A stretch of 64,000 nt of DNA from Syngnathus acus (taxonomy: Eukaryota; Chordata; Actinopteri; Syngnathiformes; Syngnathidae), in contig NC_051095.1 of NCBI RefSeq assembly GCF_901709675.1, forward strand, positions 13,157,456-13,221,455, in the 5' to 3' direction. The translations under genes were made by a program, and so were the position numbers. Each line of letters opens with the position of its first letter. Within the stretch, counting starts at the first letter, position 1. Positions 1 through 13,900 of the stretch are shown here, piece after piece. The notes under the pieces were generated by a model. The model had not been told where the DNA came from. It was given only the letters and a program-made list of their open reading frames with translations, and made no database searches.

Positions 1-90
1 GACATTTCATGAGCTTTTTTTAAAAAAAAAATGCAATGTTAGAAAACACGTAAAAGAGAGTGGTCGCATGGAAAAACAGACAGTAAATCT

Positions 91-96
91 TTTATT
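91..96 (-). promoter_or_regulatory. Candidate poly(A) signal of cops6
   Basis: TTTATT on the plus strand reads AATAAA on the minus strand, about 210 nt downstream of the cops6 stop codon. The stretch 97-307 is then the probable 3' UTR. No other feature is seen in the first 300 bases. Confidence 0.5.
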
Positions 97-307
97 ACAT
101 ACAGAATGATCAAATTACAATAAAAGGGGTGAATAAAATATGTTCATGTCCAGTGGTAAACAAGAGCCTCTGTTCACTGGTGTCGCTAAACGCTTTGGGC
201 TTCACTTGATGCAGGGTTGGAAAGCTGCAGTGTCTTGAGCAGCGACTTGATGCCATCCTCCCAATAAACCAAAACAAATAAACAAAACAAACTTTAATGT
301 TGGCGCA

Positions 308-3362
<3,055 letters not shown>

Positions 3363-3688
3363 CTTGTCCGGTGAACGGCGCATGCGCAAATGGAACGTTA
3401 AGGATGTAAGCGAGCATGACTGTGAGCTTCGAAAAAATAATATACTATTAAGAATAAGAATATTATTCAACACTTATGTGTTCAAATGAGTATAAGATGT
3501 CAGTAATTTTTAAAATTATAAATATAACATAATTTTAATTAAACACAATAAATTGACTCATTCATACTAGGTCCTTTCGACTGGTCGAAATTTCCGGGGG
3601 AGTTTTCATAAGGGAGCACCTGATGCGCTTCAACATATTTTGTTCGTGCTTCAAAACAGTGAAAAGGTGTTAACAGTTTTTGTACACA
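3363..3688. promoter_or_regulatory. Shared head-to-head promoter of cops6 and the fbxl12-like gene
   Basis: Only 326 bp separate the start codons of cops6 (minus) and the fbxl12-like gene (plus). A perfect palindromic NRF1-type site, GCGCATGCGCA, lies at 3378-3388, just upstream of the cops6 ATG. No TATA box is evident near either start. The arrangement fits a bidirectional housekeeping promoter. The site assignment comes from the motif alone. Confidence 0.6.
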
Positions 3689-6075
3689 ATGGATGAATTT
3701 CCAACGTGTAACCTCGACTACCTTCCAGAAAACATTTTGATTGACGTGCTATCATATTTGAGCGTGCGCGAGCTTGTCAGAGCTGGGAGGTGAGAGCGAG
3801 TAAAGCTTGAGTCTTCAAAAATAAATCCTGCCCGTTGTCATCCTGTGTGGAATATTTGTCACATGATTTAAAGATGCGTGTGGTGTTAAAATGTCCTTTC
3901 AGAGTGTGTAAGAGATGGAGACGTCTCGTAAAGGATCAAAAATTGTGGAGACTTGTGGACTTGACAGCGTGGAAAGGGGTAAGAAAAACGGAGCAATAAA
4001 TCATCGCCTCGAGCCCCCTAATTCTTTACTTCCATCGAATCAAAACAAAATAATTCAGCATTTGTTTGTGTACTTTAACTACTCTAAAATGAAAAGCAGA
4101 GTAGATTTTCAACACAATAGCTTGTATTGCATTTTTTTTAATGATTGTGTATTGTAATAGTTTAATGTATAGTTAACGAAAGCTATTGACATAACTAGGA
4201 ACTTATTAAAATATCAGAACTTTATTTGAGGTTAACAAGGAAAAAATCAAACATGACTGGCTAATTCTGACCCAAGGTTATTACAGTCAACAAAAGCAAT
4301 CTAATTAAACAAATGTTACCTCATCAAAGTCGAAATGAAGCTGCTTAAAAAATGAGATGACATTTTATGCTTATAAAGATAACTAGTTGTAATTATAGGG
4401 AACTGTTCATTTTCGTCTTTGTCAATTAACCACATATTCTCTTGTGGTTTAGTTTACATATATTTATTTTGGTATTACTATTACTGCACGGAAGAAGGAA
4501 AGTTGGTTGTTTGGTAATTCTAGTATAAAACAATATTTAATGACCTTATCTTGCACTTGCTCTCCCAAAATGCTTCGTACATGAAAACCTAAAACTAGTT
4601 AAAACTAAAATGAAGCATTTTTTTGTGAAAAAAACCCCCTAATAAAATGTAATAATAAACAGTCCCACCCTAAAATCAATAAAAGCTAAGAGAACTTTAG
4701 GAAAAAGACAAAGCAAAATAAAATTAACTAAAATAAAAAATCCCAAACTAATATAACCCTGTTCTGAACACAGCCACAGAGAACTTTAAGAAAAAGACTA
4801 AGCAAAATAAAATTAACTAAAATAAAACATCCCAAACTATTATAACCCTGTTCTGAACACAGCCACATCCGACCTTCTTCAAGATTTCACCCCCCATTCA
4901 TTCATATGAGGAATGTCATATTAATGGTGGAAATGAATTATTTGGCCTCTTATTTAGATAATAAAAATCTGATCTTGGAACAAGGGTGTGTAGATGTTTT
5001 ATATTTGCTTTCTCTCTCTCTTCTCAATAAGATGACATCACGTATCCTGTGGGTCCTTCTGCGCCAGTATCTGGGTTGTGGACTACGGTACTTACGCCTT
5101 CGGGGTTTGCTTCTCTCTGTCCGAGGCGGCACCTTCCTCTCTGAGGCTTGGCTTAAAGCTTTGTCCACAAAGTGCCCCCGCATGAGCAAGCTCTACCTTC
5201 TGCATGCCGACTTGAGAAGCCTCCCCAGCTGCCAGCTCCTGCCGCCATCCTTGAAAGTGCTGGAGCTGCAAGGCTGTGAGCTGTCTCAGGGTTTCTTCAA
5301 CCAAGATCCACCCACTCCGTCTCAAGAGACGACTTCCAGCGCCAAACAGAAAGGAACGAGACATTGCGCGCCATCTGGGATTTCTATTGAATGTTTAATC
5401 CTCAACAATGTTCCCTCTTTTAAGGACCAACACCTGCAGAGTCTTACATCATGGGAGAGGCTCAGTCGACTGGAGCTGTGCGACACGTTTCGCGTGACTG
5501 CAAACGGACTTCGAGGCTGTGCCGCCAAGGAAGGAGTCTGTGGCTTGGAAGGCCTATTTCGCCTTAAGTTTCTGGAAATGAGCATCACCACGCGGCAGGG
5601 CTACCAAAGGCCAATGGCCTCCTTAGGTTTAGAAACGGGATGGCTCGGGCTGGAGGAGCTCAGCCTCGGTGGCAAGGAGGTGGCACCAGGGTTCCCCTAT
5701 GCCAGCCGCCTGAAGGACCTGAAGCGCCTCACCCTGAAGGCCTGCACTCTCGACGAGTTGCAGGTAGTGCACAACTGCAAAATGCTGCGCGGTCTCCCCG
5801 GCTTCCTCAGACTGGAGTTTTTGGATGTGGTCTTCCAGCCGCGCCGGTGCTCACCTGAGAGGGCGGGCGACGGCGAAGGGGAACAGGAGCAGGAGGGCGA
5901 GGAGGAGGTTGCGGACTCTGATAAGGGTGACAACGGCAACAATGAAAACAAACCGGATAAACTGATCCAAAATCTGCGCCGCTTGCTAGCTGTCATGCTG
6001 CCGTGCTGCACGCTGACCTTCAACAATTGCTCTGTTCAACTCAACTCAAATCTTGGCTCAAATTTATTTATATAG
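3689..6075 (+). CDS. fbxl12: F-box/leucine-rich repeat protein, FBXL12-like, three exons
   Basis: F-box proteins are substrate receptors of SCF (SKP1-CUL1-F-box) ubiquitin ligases. Exons are 3689-3789, 3903-3978 and 5032-6075, giving 406 aa. Residues 1-59 form an F-box: LPENILIDVLSYLSVRELV, then VCKRWRRLVKDQKLWRLVDL. The third exon begins at MTSRILWVLLRQYLG and encodes LRR-like segments such as LRYLRLRG, LKVLELQGCELS and LRGLPGFLRLEFLDV. The F-box and the following LRR pattern resemble FBXL12, whose human protein is about 326 aa. This copy is longer and includes an acidic Glu/Gly insert near residues 330-350. The last residues and the stop codon fall in a dispersed-repeat-like sequence, so the native C-terminus may be changed. 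FBXL12 is the best match from memory; another FBXL of similar architecture is not excluded. Confidence 0.8.
4689..4866. repeat. 89-bp tandem duplication in fbxl12-like intron 2
   Basis: Two adjacent 89-bp units, 4689-4777 and 4778-4866, differ at only a few positions. Both start AGAGAACTTTA and end CTGAACACAGCCAC. The AT-rich unit is non-coding and lies about 165 bp before the third exon. Confidence 0.9.
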
Positions 6076-6160
6076 CACTTTCACAGCTGACGCAGCTCTA
6101 ACAAAGCTCTCACTGTACACCAAACTTAAAATAAAAATAGAATTATAGATAACCAAACAA
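6030..6160. repeat. Diverged dispersed repeat over the fbxl12-like 3' end
   Basis: The segment with CAAATTTATTTATATAGCAC followed by TTTCACAG resembles a motif common at the ends of teleost interspersed repeats. It supplies the stop codon of the fbxl12-like frame. A poly(A)-type AATAAA follows at 6130-6135. Family name and limits are uncertain. Confidence 0.45.
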
Positions 6161-6366
6161 AATCCTCACCGATCAAAAGACATTTTTCTATTTCCCTCTT
6201 GCTGCACAAGTCTTTTTGAAGCTGGTAGTGGGTGAGAGAGGAGCAAATTTTAAGACCAGTATGAGTGCACCAAGATCTTAAATGTCGCAAGCTCAAGTGT
6301 TACGTCACTCATGTTTGCTTCAAGCTGAGTTGAAATTTAAAAAATAATGAAAAATGAAGATTTTAA

Positions 6367-6485
6367 GCGATTGGCTGGCAACCACTTCAGGGTGTCCCCT
6401 GCCGGCTGCCCGATGGCTGCTGGGATGGGCTCCAGCATGCCTGCAAACCCCGCGGGTCAGGCAGTACGGAAAATGGATGGATGAA
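6367..6485 (+). repeat. Partial copy of a dispersed teleost repeat (3' half)
   Basis: It contains ATTGGCTGGCAACCACTTCA, TGGGCTCCAGC and the terminal AAAATGGATGGATGA. The same blocks recur at 6875-7210, 30680-30805 and 31571-31930 in this window, which defines the family internally. Between this copy and the next (6486-6874) no gene is seen. Confidence 0.75.
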
Positions 6486-6874
6486 AATTTTAAACAAGTA
6501 ATTGTATTTGCCAATGGTTCGGCAGATGGTCAGTAACACACGCATGCACTAGAATACTGGTTAAATTTTCCTTCCCTAAACATAGGCATCACTCACTTCA
6601 ATTAACTTTTTAGCACCAACTTTCATCCTTCTCCATATCACCTCCACGATGTGTTGGTCCAACATTTGAATTCTTTGTGGTCCCACTCCGTGCCATACAA
6701 TTCCAAGACCGTTGGCTGTTGCTGCCCATCTAACTGGCTGACAACTACTGCCGTATTTGATCTCACCCACATCCAGGTTTTTCACAGGAGGGTACATTAA
6801 GCCAAGCATCCGAGTTGACGAAACAATCATAGCTCTGCAACATGTACCGTAATTTCTAGGATATTTTATTTTTT

Positions 6875-7210
6875 TCCATTTTCTGTAACGCATGTCCCCA
6901 CGGGGGTGGCGGGCGTGTTGGAGCCAATCCTAGCAGTAGGTGGGGGACACCCTCAACTGGTTGCCAGCCAATCGCAGGCCACACAGAGACGAACAACCGT
7001 TCGTACTCGCACTCACACCTAGGGACAATTTGGAGTGCTCAATCGGCCTACCAAGCATGTTTTTGGGATGTGGGAGGAAACCGGAGTGCCCGGAGAAAAC
7101 CCACGCAGGCACGGGGAGAACATGCAAACTCCACACGGGGAGGGCCGGAGGTGGAATCGAACCCTAACTGTGAGGCGGACGTGCTAACCAGTGTGCCACC
7201 AAGCCGCCCG
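6875..7210 (-). repeat. Near full-length copy of the same dispersed repeat, minus orientation
   Basis: In reverse complement the element runs from a tRNA-like or promoter-like head (GGCACACTGGTTAGCACGTC) through GGAGTTTGCATGTTCTCCCC and TTTCCTCCCACATCCC to GATTGGCTGGCAACCAGTTG and a diverged tail. It is about 335 bp long. The open frames in it are shadows of the repeat, not genes. Confidence 0.85.
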
Positions 7211-8890
7211 CAAATAGAACTGAAAAGATTTAGATTGTGTCGTACTGCATTAATTGAATGACTCTGCTGCTCAGTCTGGTGTGTTCAACTTGGCCGCTAG
7301 GAGGCAGTATAAAACATACTTGACAAACGCACCACTGAATGTTACTGTGAGTGAGTTGTTTTATACGTGTGGTCTTTTTGGGTTCGGACTGTCAAAACTT
7401 CATGTTTGTACATATAGTATGACTTATAAAAACGCTTGTAGTTGTTTTCTTTATCTTCTACATCCATTGTAGTCTCAGTGTAGGGCTATCTCCCACATTC
7501 AATGACAATTTAAACTTCCAAGATGCAGAGTAGAAGAATTCTATTTTAAATGGACGCGTTCTGTTCTGTTAAGGATCTTTGACGACTACATAATCTGTGT
7601 GCATATTGCAGAAGTCCACAAAGCTTCATGAAGGCTGGCCATCCTATCTGGTTTTCCAATTAAAATAATAGCACACGTTATTGATTATCTTCCTTGAATT
7701 CATACAAATATTTGACAATTCAATTTGATTTCAGCATTTCATACCATAATCTAGCACCTCAAGCACGGTGAATGGGTTTAATGAACTGAAACGGAACTTG
7801 ATTGGGAAAGCATTTCTTCATGTTTGCACTTGGCCTCAACTCGTGAAGCAGCACACTTTCTGCCTAACTCGAAAGTGACAGTTGACCAAAGTTGAATGAT
7901 TTATTGATAACTTTGACAACTTGCCTGAAAATTGCCTCCATGCTGCCCGTCGTAACGATTAAATTTTTACTTCTTTCTACTTCTCTGTTTTTTGGCAGTT
8001 TACCACCCAATATATATGGCATTACCACCATATCCTGGGTCGAAGGTTATGACGAGCGATCCGCCAGTCACACACTAAAGACCTAATATATGGAGGTAGA
8101 TTGGGGTCAAAGGTTTTGTACTTGAAAAAACAAAATTCATACTTGAAAAAATAAAACTTGAATCTGAAAATAAAGGTGCTGAGCTTAATACTTGAAAAAT
8201 AAAACAATGTATTGAAAATAAAAATATTTGTTTGAAATTTTTTTTCGAGTTGAAAATGGTTTTGCTTCGCCTTGGTAATTTTTTTGACTAAAATATTTCT
8301 TAAATCTCCTTAAATAAAGCGCCTTAAATCTCTTGGTGCTCAGCACTGTCAAAAATGGGTATTTAAATATAGATTTGTCACAGGCATCAACTCTAAGGCT
8401 GCCAATGTCATGAAAAAGATCCCAAGATGCCGAAATCCCATTCCATAAGACAAATTTGAAAGAAAAAAACCTCAAGAAAGAAAAAAAATCAGTGACTGAT
8501 TTTTGTCTTGCTCACAAGCATAGAATGCACACTTAGTGTATGAAACGTTTGTCAAAACTATCAATTCAATCAAATGACATTGCTATTAATATTTTGCTAA
8601 TATTATTATTTTGCTAACTCCTGTGGCCGTCTGCAGTGGTGTGACGAGTGCCATCACCGCTTACGCCTGACACTCTTGAGGTAACGTCTGGGATTTCCCA
8701 CTTTCATGGAACGCAGCATTTAGTTGTTGTTTTTTAACACGTCTTTTACTCGTAAAATACGAAACGCTCGACTTAATACTTTTTATTTATTTATTTTTTT
8801 TTTTCCCATTAATTATTTTTTAAACCTACTTTTCATAGCAACGATAGGCGGAATGTTTTTTTTTTTGTACAGTCATAACGTCTCGGTTTT
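7211..8890. other. Intergenic spacer upstream of aurkb, no gene recognised
   Basis: AT-rich sequence with short open frames only. At 8118-8215 the motif ACTTGAAAAA recurs several times (degenerate simple repeat). Poly-T runs occur at 8790-8870. A 44-nt exon-like segment at 8637-8680 is discussed among the rejected items. Confidence 0.6.
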
Positions 8891-8904
8891 TTTCTTTCTG
8901 TCTC

Positions 8905-9042
8905 TCCTGGCCAATGGAAACTCTCGATGTGCAACACGCTGGCCAATCAGTTTAGCCCGTTTTGTCATTTTGAAAAAGTTGGCGGAAGTGGTCGTCCTGA
9001 GGAAGAGTTAAGACACTATAAAACTGCCAATTTCACGCAAAG
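8905..9042 (+). promoter_or_regulatory. aurkb cell-cycle promoter: two CCAAT boxes, CHR and E2F-like site
   Basis: CCAAT boxes lie at 8911-8915 and 8943-8947, exactly 32 bp apart. A CHR-type TTTGAA is at 8969-8974 and an E2F-like TTGGCGG at 8979-8985. All lie within 135 bp of the aurkb ATG at 9043. NF-Y pairs plus a CHR are known for G2/M genes controlled by DREAM and MuvB complexes. The sites are read from sequence; their use is inferred. Confidence 0.65.
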
Positions 9043-12000
9043 ATGCAGGTAACGTGTATTATTTTCCGATCGTAATTGTAAAACAATACAGTGCTTTTGC
9101 TAATTCCGAGTTATTACAGTTTCACCTAGTTCATACAGCGTGTTGTTGATGATAACGTCGTTTGCGACCTAGTCGTTATTTACAACTGTTCCGAATGTAT
9201 GTCCTTTGTTGATGATAATCCTTCAAAACGCATTTAAAATGGCAGTTATCTGCAAACCTTTTAGTGATTGCAAATCGTTGCCATTATTGGTTCATGTTCC
9301 GGCACATAATACATATGCATTCACTTTTTGCACTGTGTATAATGTAGCCTTCACTTGTATGTTACCAGATGACTGACAACATATTACTAACAATTCATGT
9401 TAAACTGTCTTAAAAAATGTCGATTTGTAATTTTGGTTGCTAACCAATTGCATTAAATTCCGAAGGACGATTAAGTAATATGTATTTCTCTATAGGATAA
9501 AGAAAATCACGGGCCAAGGGCTTTCCAGCAACAGGTAAGATGAAAACATGCGGTGAACTAACATGTTGGTGTTAGAATCTTGCAGTTGTATTGAAATCTA
9601 GTGGATCCTTATGTGTGTGTGGTGTGTGTGTGTTTTACATAACAATGTACCTCTGTACTCTTGAGCCATTTATTTTACAATTGCAAATTATTGACATCAA
9701 AAGTCAACATTTATGGTACCCAAGAAGATGGTGTAAATTAAATCCACACAGGTTTATATTTATTTACTATTACATATATGTATTTTTTTCTTTGTCCTGC
9801 AAACAAAATGTCCGTACAGAAATGTGATTCTACTTGGAGCATCTTGAGTCAAGATGATAATTCATTTCTGCTTTTTACGCGTTTGACTAGACCTCGAGCA
9901 TCCTGGCTGGCCCACAACGTGTTCCGGTTAGACCGGGACGAGCCACAGACAAAAATCTTGTTATGGGTAATGTGAGCCCCCTTTAAAAAATCAATTGTGA
10001 ATTTTGCAAATACTTTACTGATAAAGTGTATATCAATTTCAGAACCCGTAAGACAATATGTTGGTTCATCGTCCAGTTTGGTTCCGAAGTAAGTACACAA
10101 TAATCACAGAGTTTTGTGTTAGACATTTATGGATGCTCTTCTGTTAAAATTCATTTAAAATAAGTTTTGAATTTATTTTTAAAGTAGTTGTCAGTATGAT
10201 TACAGTAGGTTTTGGCAACATTTGAATGATTGCAGATTCTCAATGCTGATTTCATTTTTAGAGGACAAGGTAAAGTTTCCATGGTTTGGTAGGAATAAAG
10301 TAGTTTGGTCATCAGTAAATTTGCGACACAGAGTGGCACATGAGTCTGAGGTTATATTATTCCATAAGAAAAATTGAAGCTTCATGGTGAAGGTTTGCCT
10401 TCACCTTTTTTGTAACTGAATTGTTCACTTTGTTTGAGGAGCAGCCCTCAGTGTTAGCATGTTTGTTCTTTTTTTTTTTTTTTTTTTTTAACCAATCCAC
10501 TCTTGATCCCACCCCTTTTTTTTCTTTTTTTAATACAAACAGGCAGATCAGTATTGAAGACTTTGACATCGGTCGACCACTGGGGAAGGGCAAGTTTGGC
10601 AATGTGTACCTCGCCAAGGTGAAGAAGCTGCAAGCCATTGTAGCTCTCAAAGTGTTGTTCAAGTCCCAGATGGAGAAGGAGGGTGTAGAGCACCAACTCA
10701 GAAGGGAGATTGAGATCCAGGCTCACCTCAAGTAAGTGTGTTCTTCTGTATTTGATTTTGTCACATTGACTAAACACTACAGTGGAATTCTCTACAGTCA
10801 AATACAATCCCTTCTGATCCAATGCTCTTAAAGGCTTTTTTTTTAACAAAAACAATTATTTTCCCCCCCCTCAGGCATCCCAACATCCTTCGCTTTTACA
10901 ACTATTTTCATGACCGTAAGAGGGTGTTTTTGGTGCTGGAGTACGCGCCACGTGGCGAGTTATACAAGGAGCTTCAGCGATTAGGACGCTTTGACGATCA
11001 GCGCACTGCCACTGTAAGCCATTGTGCTATGAACCGAGCTGCGATCATTTGGTCAGTGGCGATGTTATTCTGAATGATCGTCATGTTTGCAGGATTTCCA
11101 TTTTTTTATAATCAGTTTTTATTTCGTTTGGACTTTAGTTGGTTTTAAGTCATTTTTAGAGCAGGTGTGTTGGGTTTGATTACTTAAATGTAGTTTCAGA
11201 TTAGTTTTAATTTAAAGTTATGTCACTATCCACAGGCCGGCTCAGTCAACTGTTGGTATAGTTTCGGTTTGTTTTATTAACACAAATTGTGGCTTCTGTT
11301 ATCTTTTTTAAACACACTCGATCTTTAATGATTTTTTAAAAATAAAGGTATTAGAGAGGATCCATTTCTCAAATTTCTCTTTTTCTATGCTCGCTCGTGT
11401 CACTGCATCAAGTACTGCGCATGCGCGTAATGTGACTAAAAAAACGGACAAATAAGCTCTGATCTCTGAGCTGTCAGAAAGTTCGTCTGTAATGCCTTCA
11501 AATGTTAGTTTGTTTTGCTCGCCTTTGATCACTAAATTAATCGTGTTTCTTTTTTTTTTCCCCCACAAGTGGTTAGAGTTCTGAATACATTGCTGTTTGC
11601 ATTTCCAGTTTATGGAAGAGATCTCCGATGCACTGCTGTACTGTCACGCAAAGAAAGTGATCCATCGTGACATCAAACCAGAGAATCTACTACTTGGCTA
11701 CCGTGGAGAGCTGAAAATTGCTGATTTTGGTTGGTCAGTTCATGCACCTTCCCTCAGGTATGCAGCACCTAACAAATTGTAAAAAGTTTTGAAACAGATT
11801 TGTTTTGAAGCCGCAATTGCAAACTTCATGTACCGTATCGATATTTGTGCAGGCGGCGCACGATGTGCGGGACGCTGGACTACCTTCCTCCCGAGATGAT
11901 CGAGGGCCGCACCCATAGTGAGAAAGTGGACCTGTGGTGCATCGGGATCCTCTGTTATGAGTGTCTTGTGGGGAAACCTCCCTTTGAATCTTCTTCTCAT

Positions 12001-12870
12001 GTTGATACGTACAAAAGAATCACCAAGGTGGGTCATGAACAATCAGCCTTTTTATTATGTACCTTTTTCAGGCAAAATTGCAGCCTCAGTCATTCATAAC
12101 AGAAGATCGAGAATTTGTCTTGACATAAATTGGTGAAACCAAATGTAGAGATTTCTAATTCATCAACATACACGCAAATAAAATGGGCTGGTAGATGTGC
12201 GCTCTGAATCCGACGGTGATTTGTCGTGCTGTACACTTAGTGAATGGGCTGCCATTTGTATAGCGCTCTTTTACTGTTTGTGTTCAAAGCGCTTCACACT
12301 GGTTCCTCATTCACCTACTGTTATCGCCATCAAGAGCACCTAGTGTTTGGGTGTCTTGCTCAAGGAGACTTCGACATGGTCACAATGGCTAGGGATCAAA
12401 CCCCAGACCTTTGGTTTGGATCTTTGGTTAGAGTATGAACATTTTATGCATTTATTGTGCTATGGTCTGCTAAAAAGCCCCAGTTCAAGTAGTAAATCCT
12501 CAGATTGCATCACTGATTAAAACAGAAGGGGGTGGGCAGATGATTTTAACAGAAGTGGCCAGCATCCTAGGGGAGAAGGCGCAAAAAAGTCAAAACTACA
12601 ACTTAGCTCATTATTATGGGAGGGTGAAAGCGAAATTTTAGAATCCACCGTAGGCTCATGAACCATCCTGAATCCTTTTCCATTCTTGTGCAGGTGGATC
12701 TGAAGTTCCCAAGCATCGTTTCGGAAGGTGCACGCGACCTGATCGGCAAGCTGCTTCGCCACTGCCCCGCCGATCGTCTATCGCTACAGTGTGTCATTGA
12801 TCACCCGTGGGTCCGTAACAACTCTCGGCGGATCTTACCCCCCCCTGTCTGTCCCACCAAAACCTCATGA
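9043..12870 (+). CDS. aurkb: Aurora kinase B, nine coding exons
   Basis: Aurora B is the Ser/Thr kinase of the chromosomal passenger complex (with INCENP, survivin and borealin), acting at centromeres and the midzone. Exons: 9043-9048, 9496-9534, about 9820-9880, 10043-10088, 10543-10731, 10875-11013, 11609-11757, 11853-12027 and 12694-12870, for about 326 aa. The start MQDKEN resembles fish Aurora B. The kinase domain begins near residue 58 with glycine loop GKGKFG (65-70). Catalytic features are Lys87 in [12 protein letters not shown] with Asp181, and DFGW with Asp199. The activation loop is RRRTMCGT with Thr213. [18 protein letters not shown] and [10 protein letters not shown] are Aurora-specific. 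The C-terminus is short (RRILPPPV). The least certain part is exon 3: only a weak donor after 9880 keeps the frame, whereas the stronger donor at 9967 would break it. Confidence 0.93.
12241..12430 (+). repeat. Dispersed teleost repeat in the last aurkb intron
   Basis: Diagnostic blocks are TTTGTATAGCGCTCTTTTAC, TTCAAAGCGCTTCACAC and CTTGCTCAAGGAGACTTCGA, followed by a GGGATCAAACCCCAGACCT block. This pattern is known to me from many fish introns. It is non-coding here. Confidence 0.7.
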
Positions 12871-13018
12871 GCCCAATCCAAAGCTTCCTTTATTTTTGTG
12901 ATGAGTATATATTCTCTGTCCTGCATTTTTTTTTAGTAAATGTCCTGCTATTGGCTCTTCAGGTATTCTTCATCTTGTATCTTGTACAGAGTGGTGTTTT
13001 AATTTATGGGTGCATATC

Positions 13019-13024
13019 AATAAA
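13019..13024 (+). promoter_or_regulatory. Candidate aurkb poly(A) signal
   Basis: An AATAAA lies about 150 nt after the aurkb stop codon and 210 nt before the tRNA gene. Confidence 0.6.
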
Positions 13025-13234
13025 TATGTATTGTGGAAATTTTCATTTATGTATTCATGAGTTAAATTCAACATGGGAAACTATTTCAGAATGTCAATTC
13101 CTATGCAATTTTATAGTGAAAATAATATTGATAGTTTTTTGCTATGATTAAAATTCAAAATCAATTTGCGTATTCGTTTATACTTGATTAAAAAAAATTA
13201 TTATATCTAAAGTATACGATTTTGGGCAGATCAG

Positions 13235-13316
13235 GGTAGCGTGGCCGAGCGGTCTAAGGCGCTGGATTAAGACTCCAGTCTCTTCGGGGGCGTGGGTTCG
13301 AATCCCACCGCTGCCA
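13235..13316 (+). tRNA. tRNA-Leu, anticodon AAG
   Basis: This 82-nt tRNA has acceptor stem GGTAGCG paired with CGCTGCC, one T-G pair and discriminator A. The A box is GTGGCCGAGCGGTCTAAGG. The anticodon arm is CTGGA-TTAAGAC-TCCAG with AAG in positions 34-36. A long type II variable arm (TCTCTTCGGGGG) follows, then B box GGTTCGAATCC. It has no intron and no encoded CCA. A TTTT run about 6 nt downstream can end Pol III transcription. It closely resembles vertebrate nuclear tRNA-Leu(AAG), so it looks functional. It sits alone between aurkb and bod1l1. Confidence 0.95.
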
Positions 13317-13739
13317 TGAGGTTTTGTTGTCAAACTCATTTACGTTTGTCAATTCGAACACGTAAATCCAAAGTATTTTACTCTGCGACGATTCAGTTTC
13401 ACCTCGTTTCACTGCAGGTCTCCTAACGCCAGGGATTGTTGAGGTAGAACGTGATCAAATGTTTGACTGTTGTGAAATGTTGCTGTTCGATAGTAATGCT
13501 TGTCAGCAAGGGTTGAACAAAGTACTATATACTGGGTTTGATCGATCGATTTTAGCTGACTAAAATGTATTATTTTATCTAATTTTACATTATATTTTGG
13601 AAACGAATATAATTTGTTAAAAACTATTTAAAAATGTATTTAACATGTGTATTTATTTGATCAAATAATAGTTTTACATAATTCATTTCGCATTTTAGCG
13701 TTTGGTTTATTCACGAATCACATAAGCTTCAACTTTTGA

Positions 13740-13900
13740 AACAACGCCGTCGTTGTGTTTCCGGTTTACTAATTGTTTGTATTTAAACTCTTCCGGGTTG
13801 AAACCGCGCTCACACCGACGTAACCCAAAACAAAAACTCTTGCGTTCGGTCACTATATGATTAAATTTAATGATTAATAAAGAATCTGATTAATTTCAAT
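13740..13900 (+). promoter_or_regulatory. Probable bod1l1 promoter and 5' UTR
   Basis: Two ETS-type TTCCGG cores lie near 13759 and 13791, and a CRE-like GACGTAA lies near 13818. All are within 150 bp of the bod1l1 ATG. No TATA box is evident. The preceding stretch 13320-13740 is AT-rich with no recognised feature. Confidence 0.45.

Noticed and set aside
4906-5031. Upstream in-frame extension of fbxl12-like exon 3
   Set aside because: It is intron read-through. The AATAAG acceptor at 5031 joins in phase 0 to the F-box exons, which lie further upstream.
8637-8680. Exon-like segment with AG acceptor and GTAACG donor encoding WCDECHHRLRLTLL
   Set aside because: It is 44 nt, has no recognised family and no partner exons in phase nearby. 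Chance splice-like sites are common.
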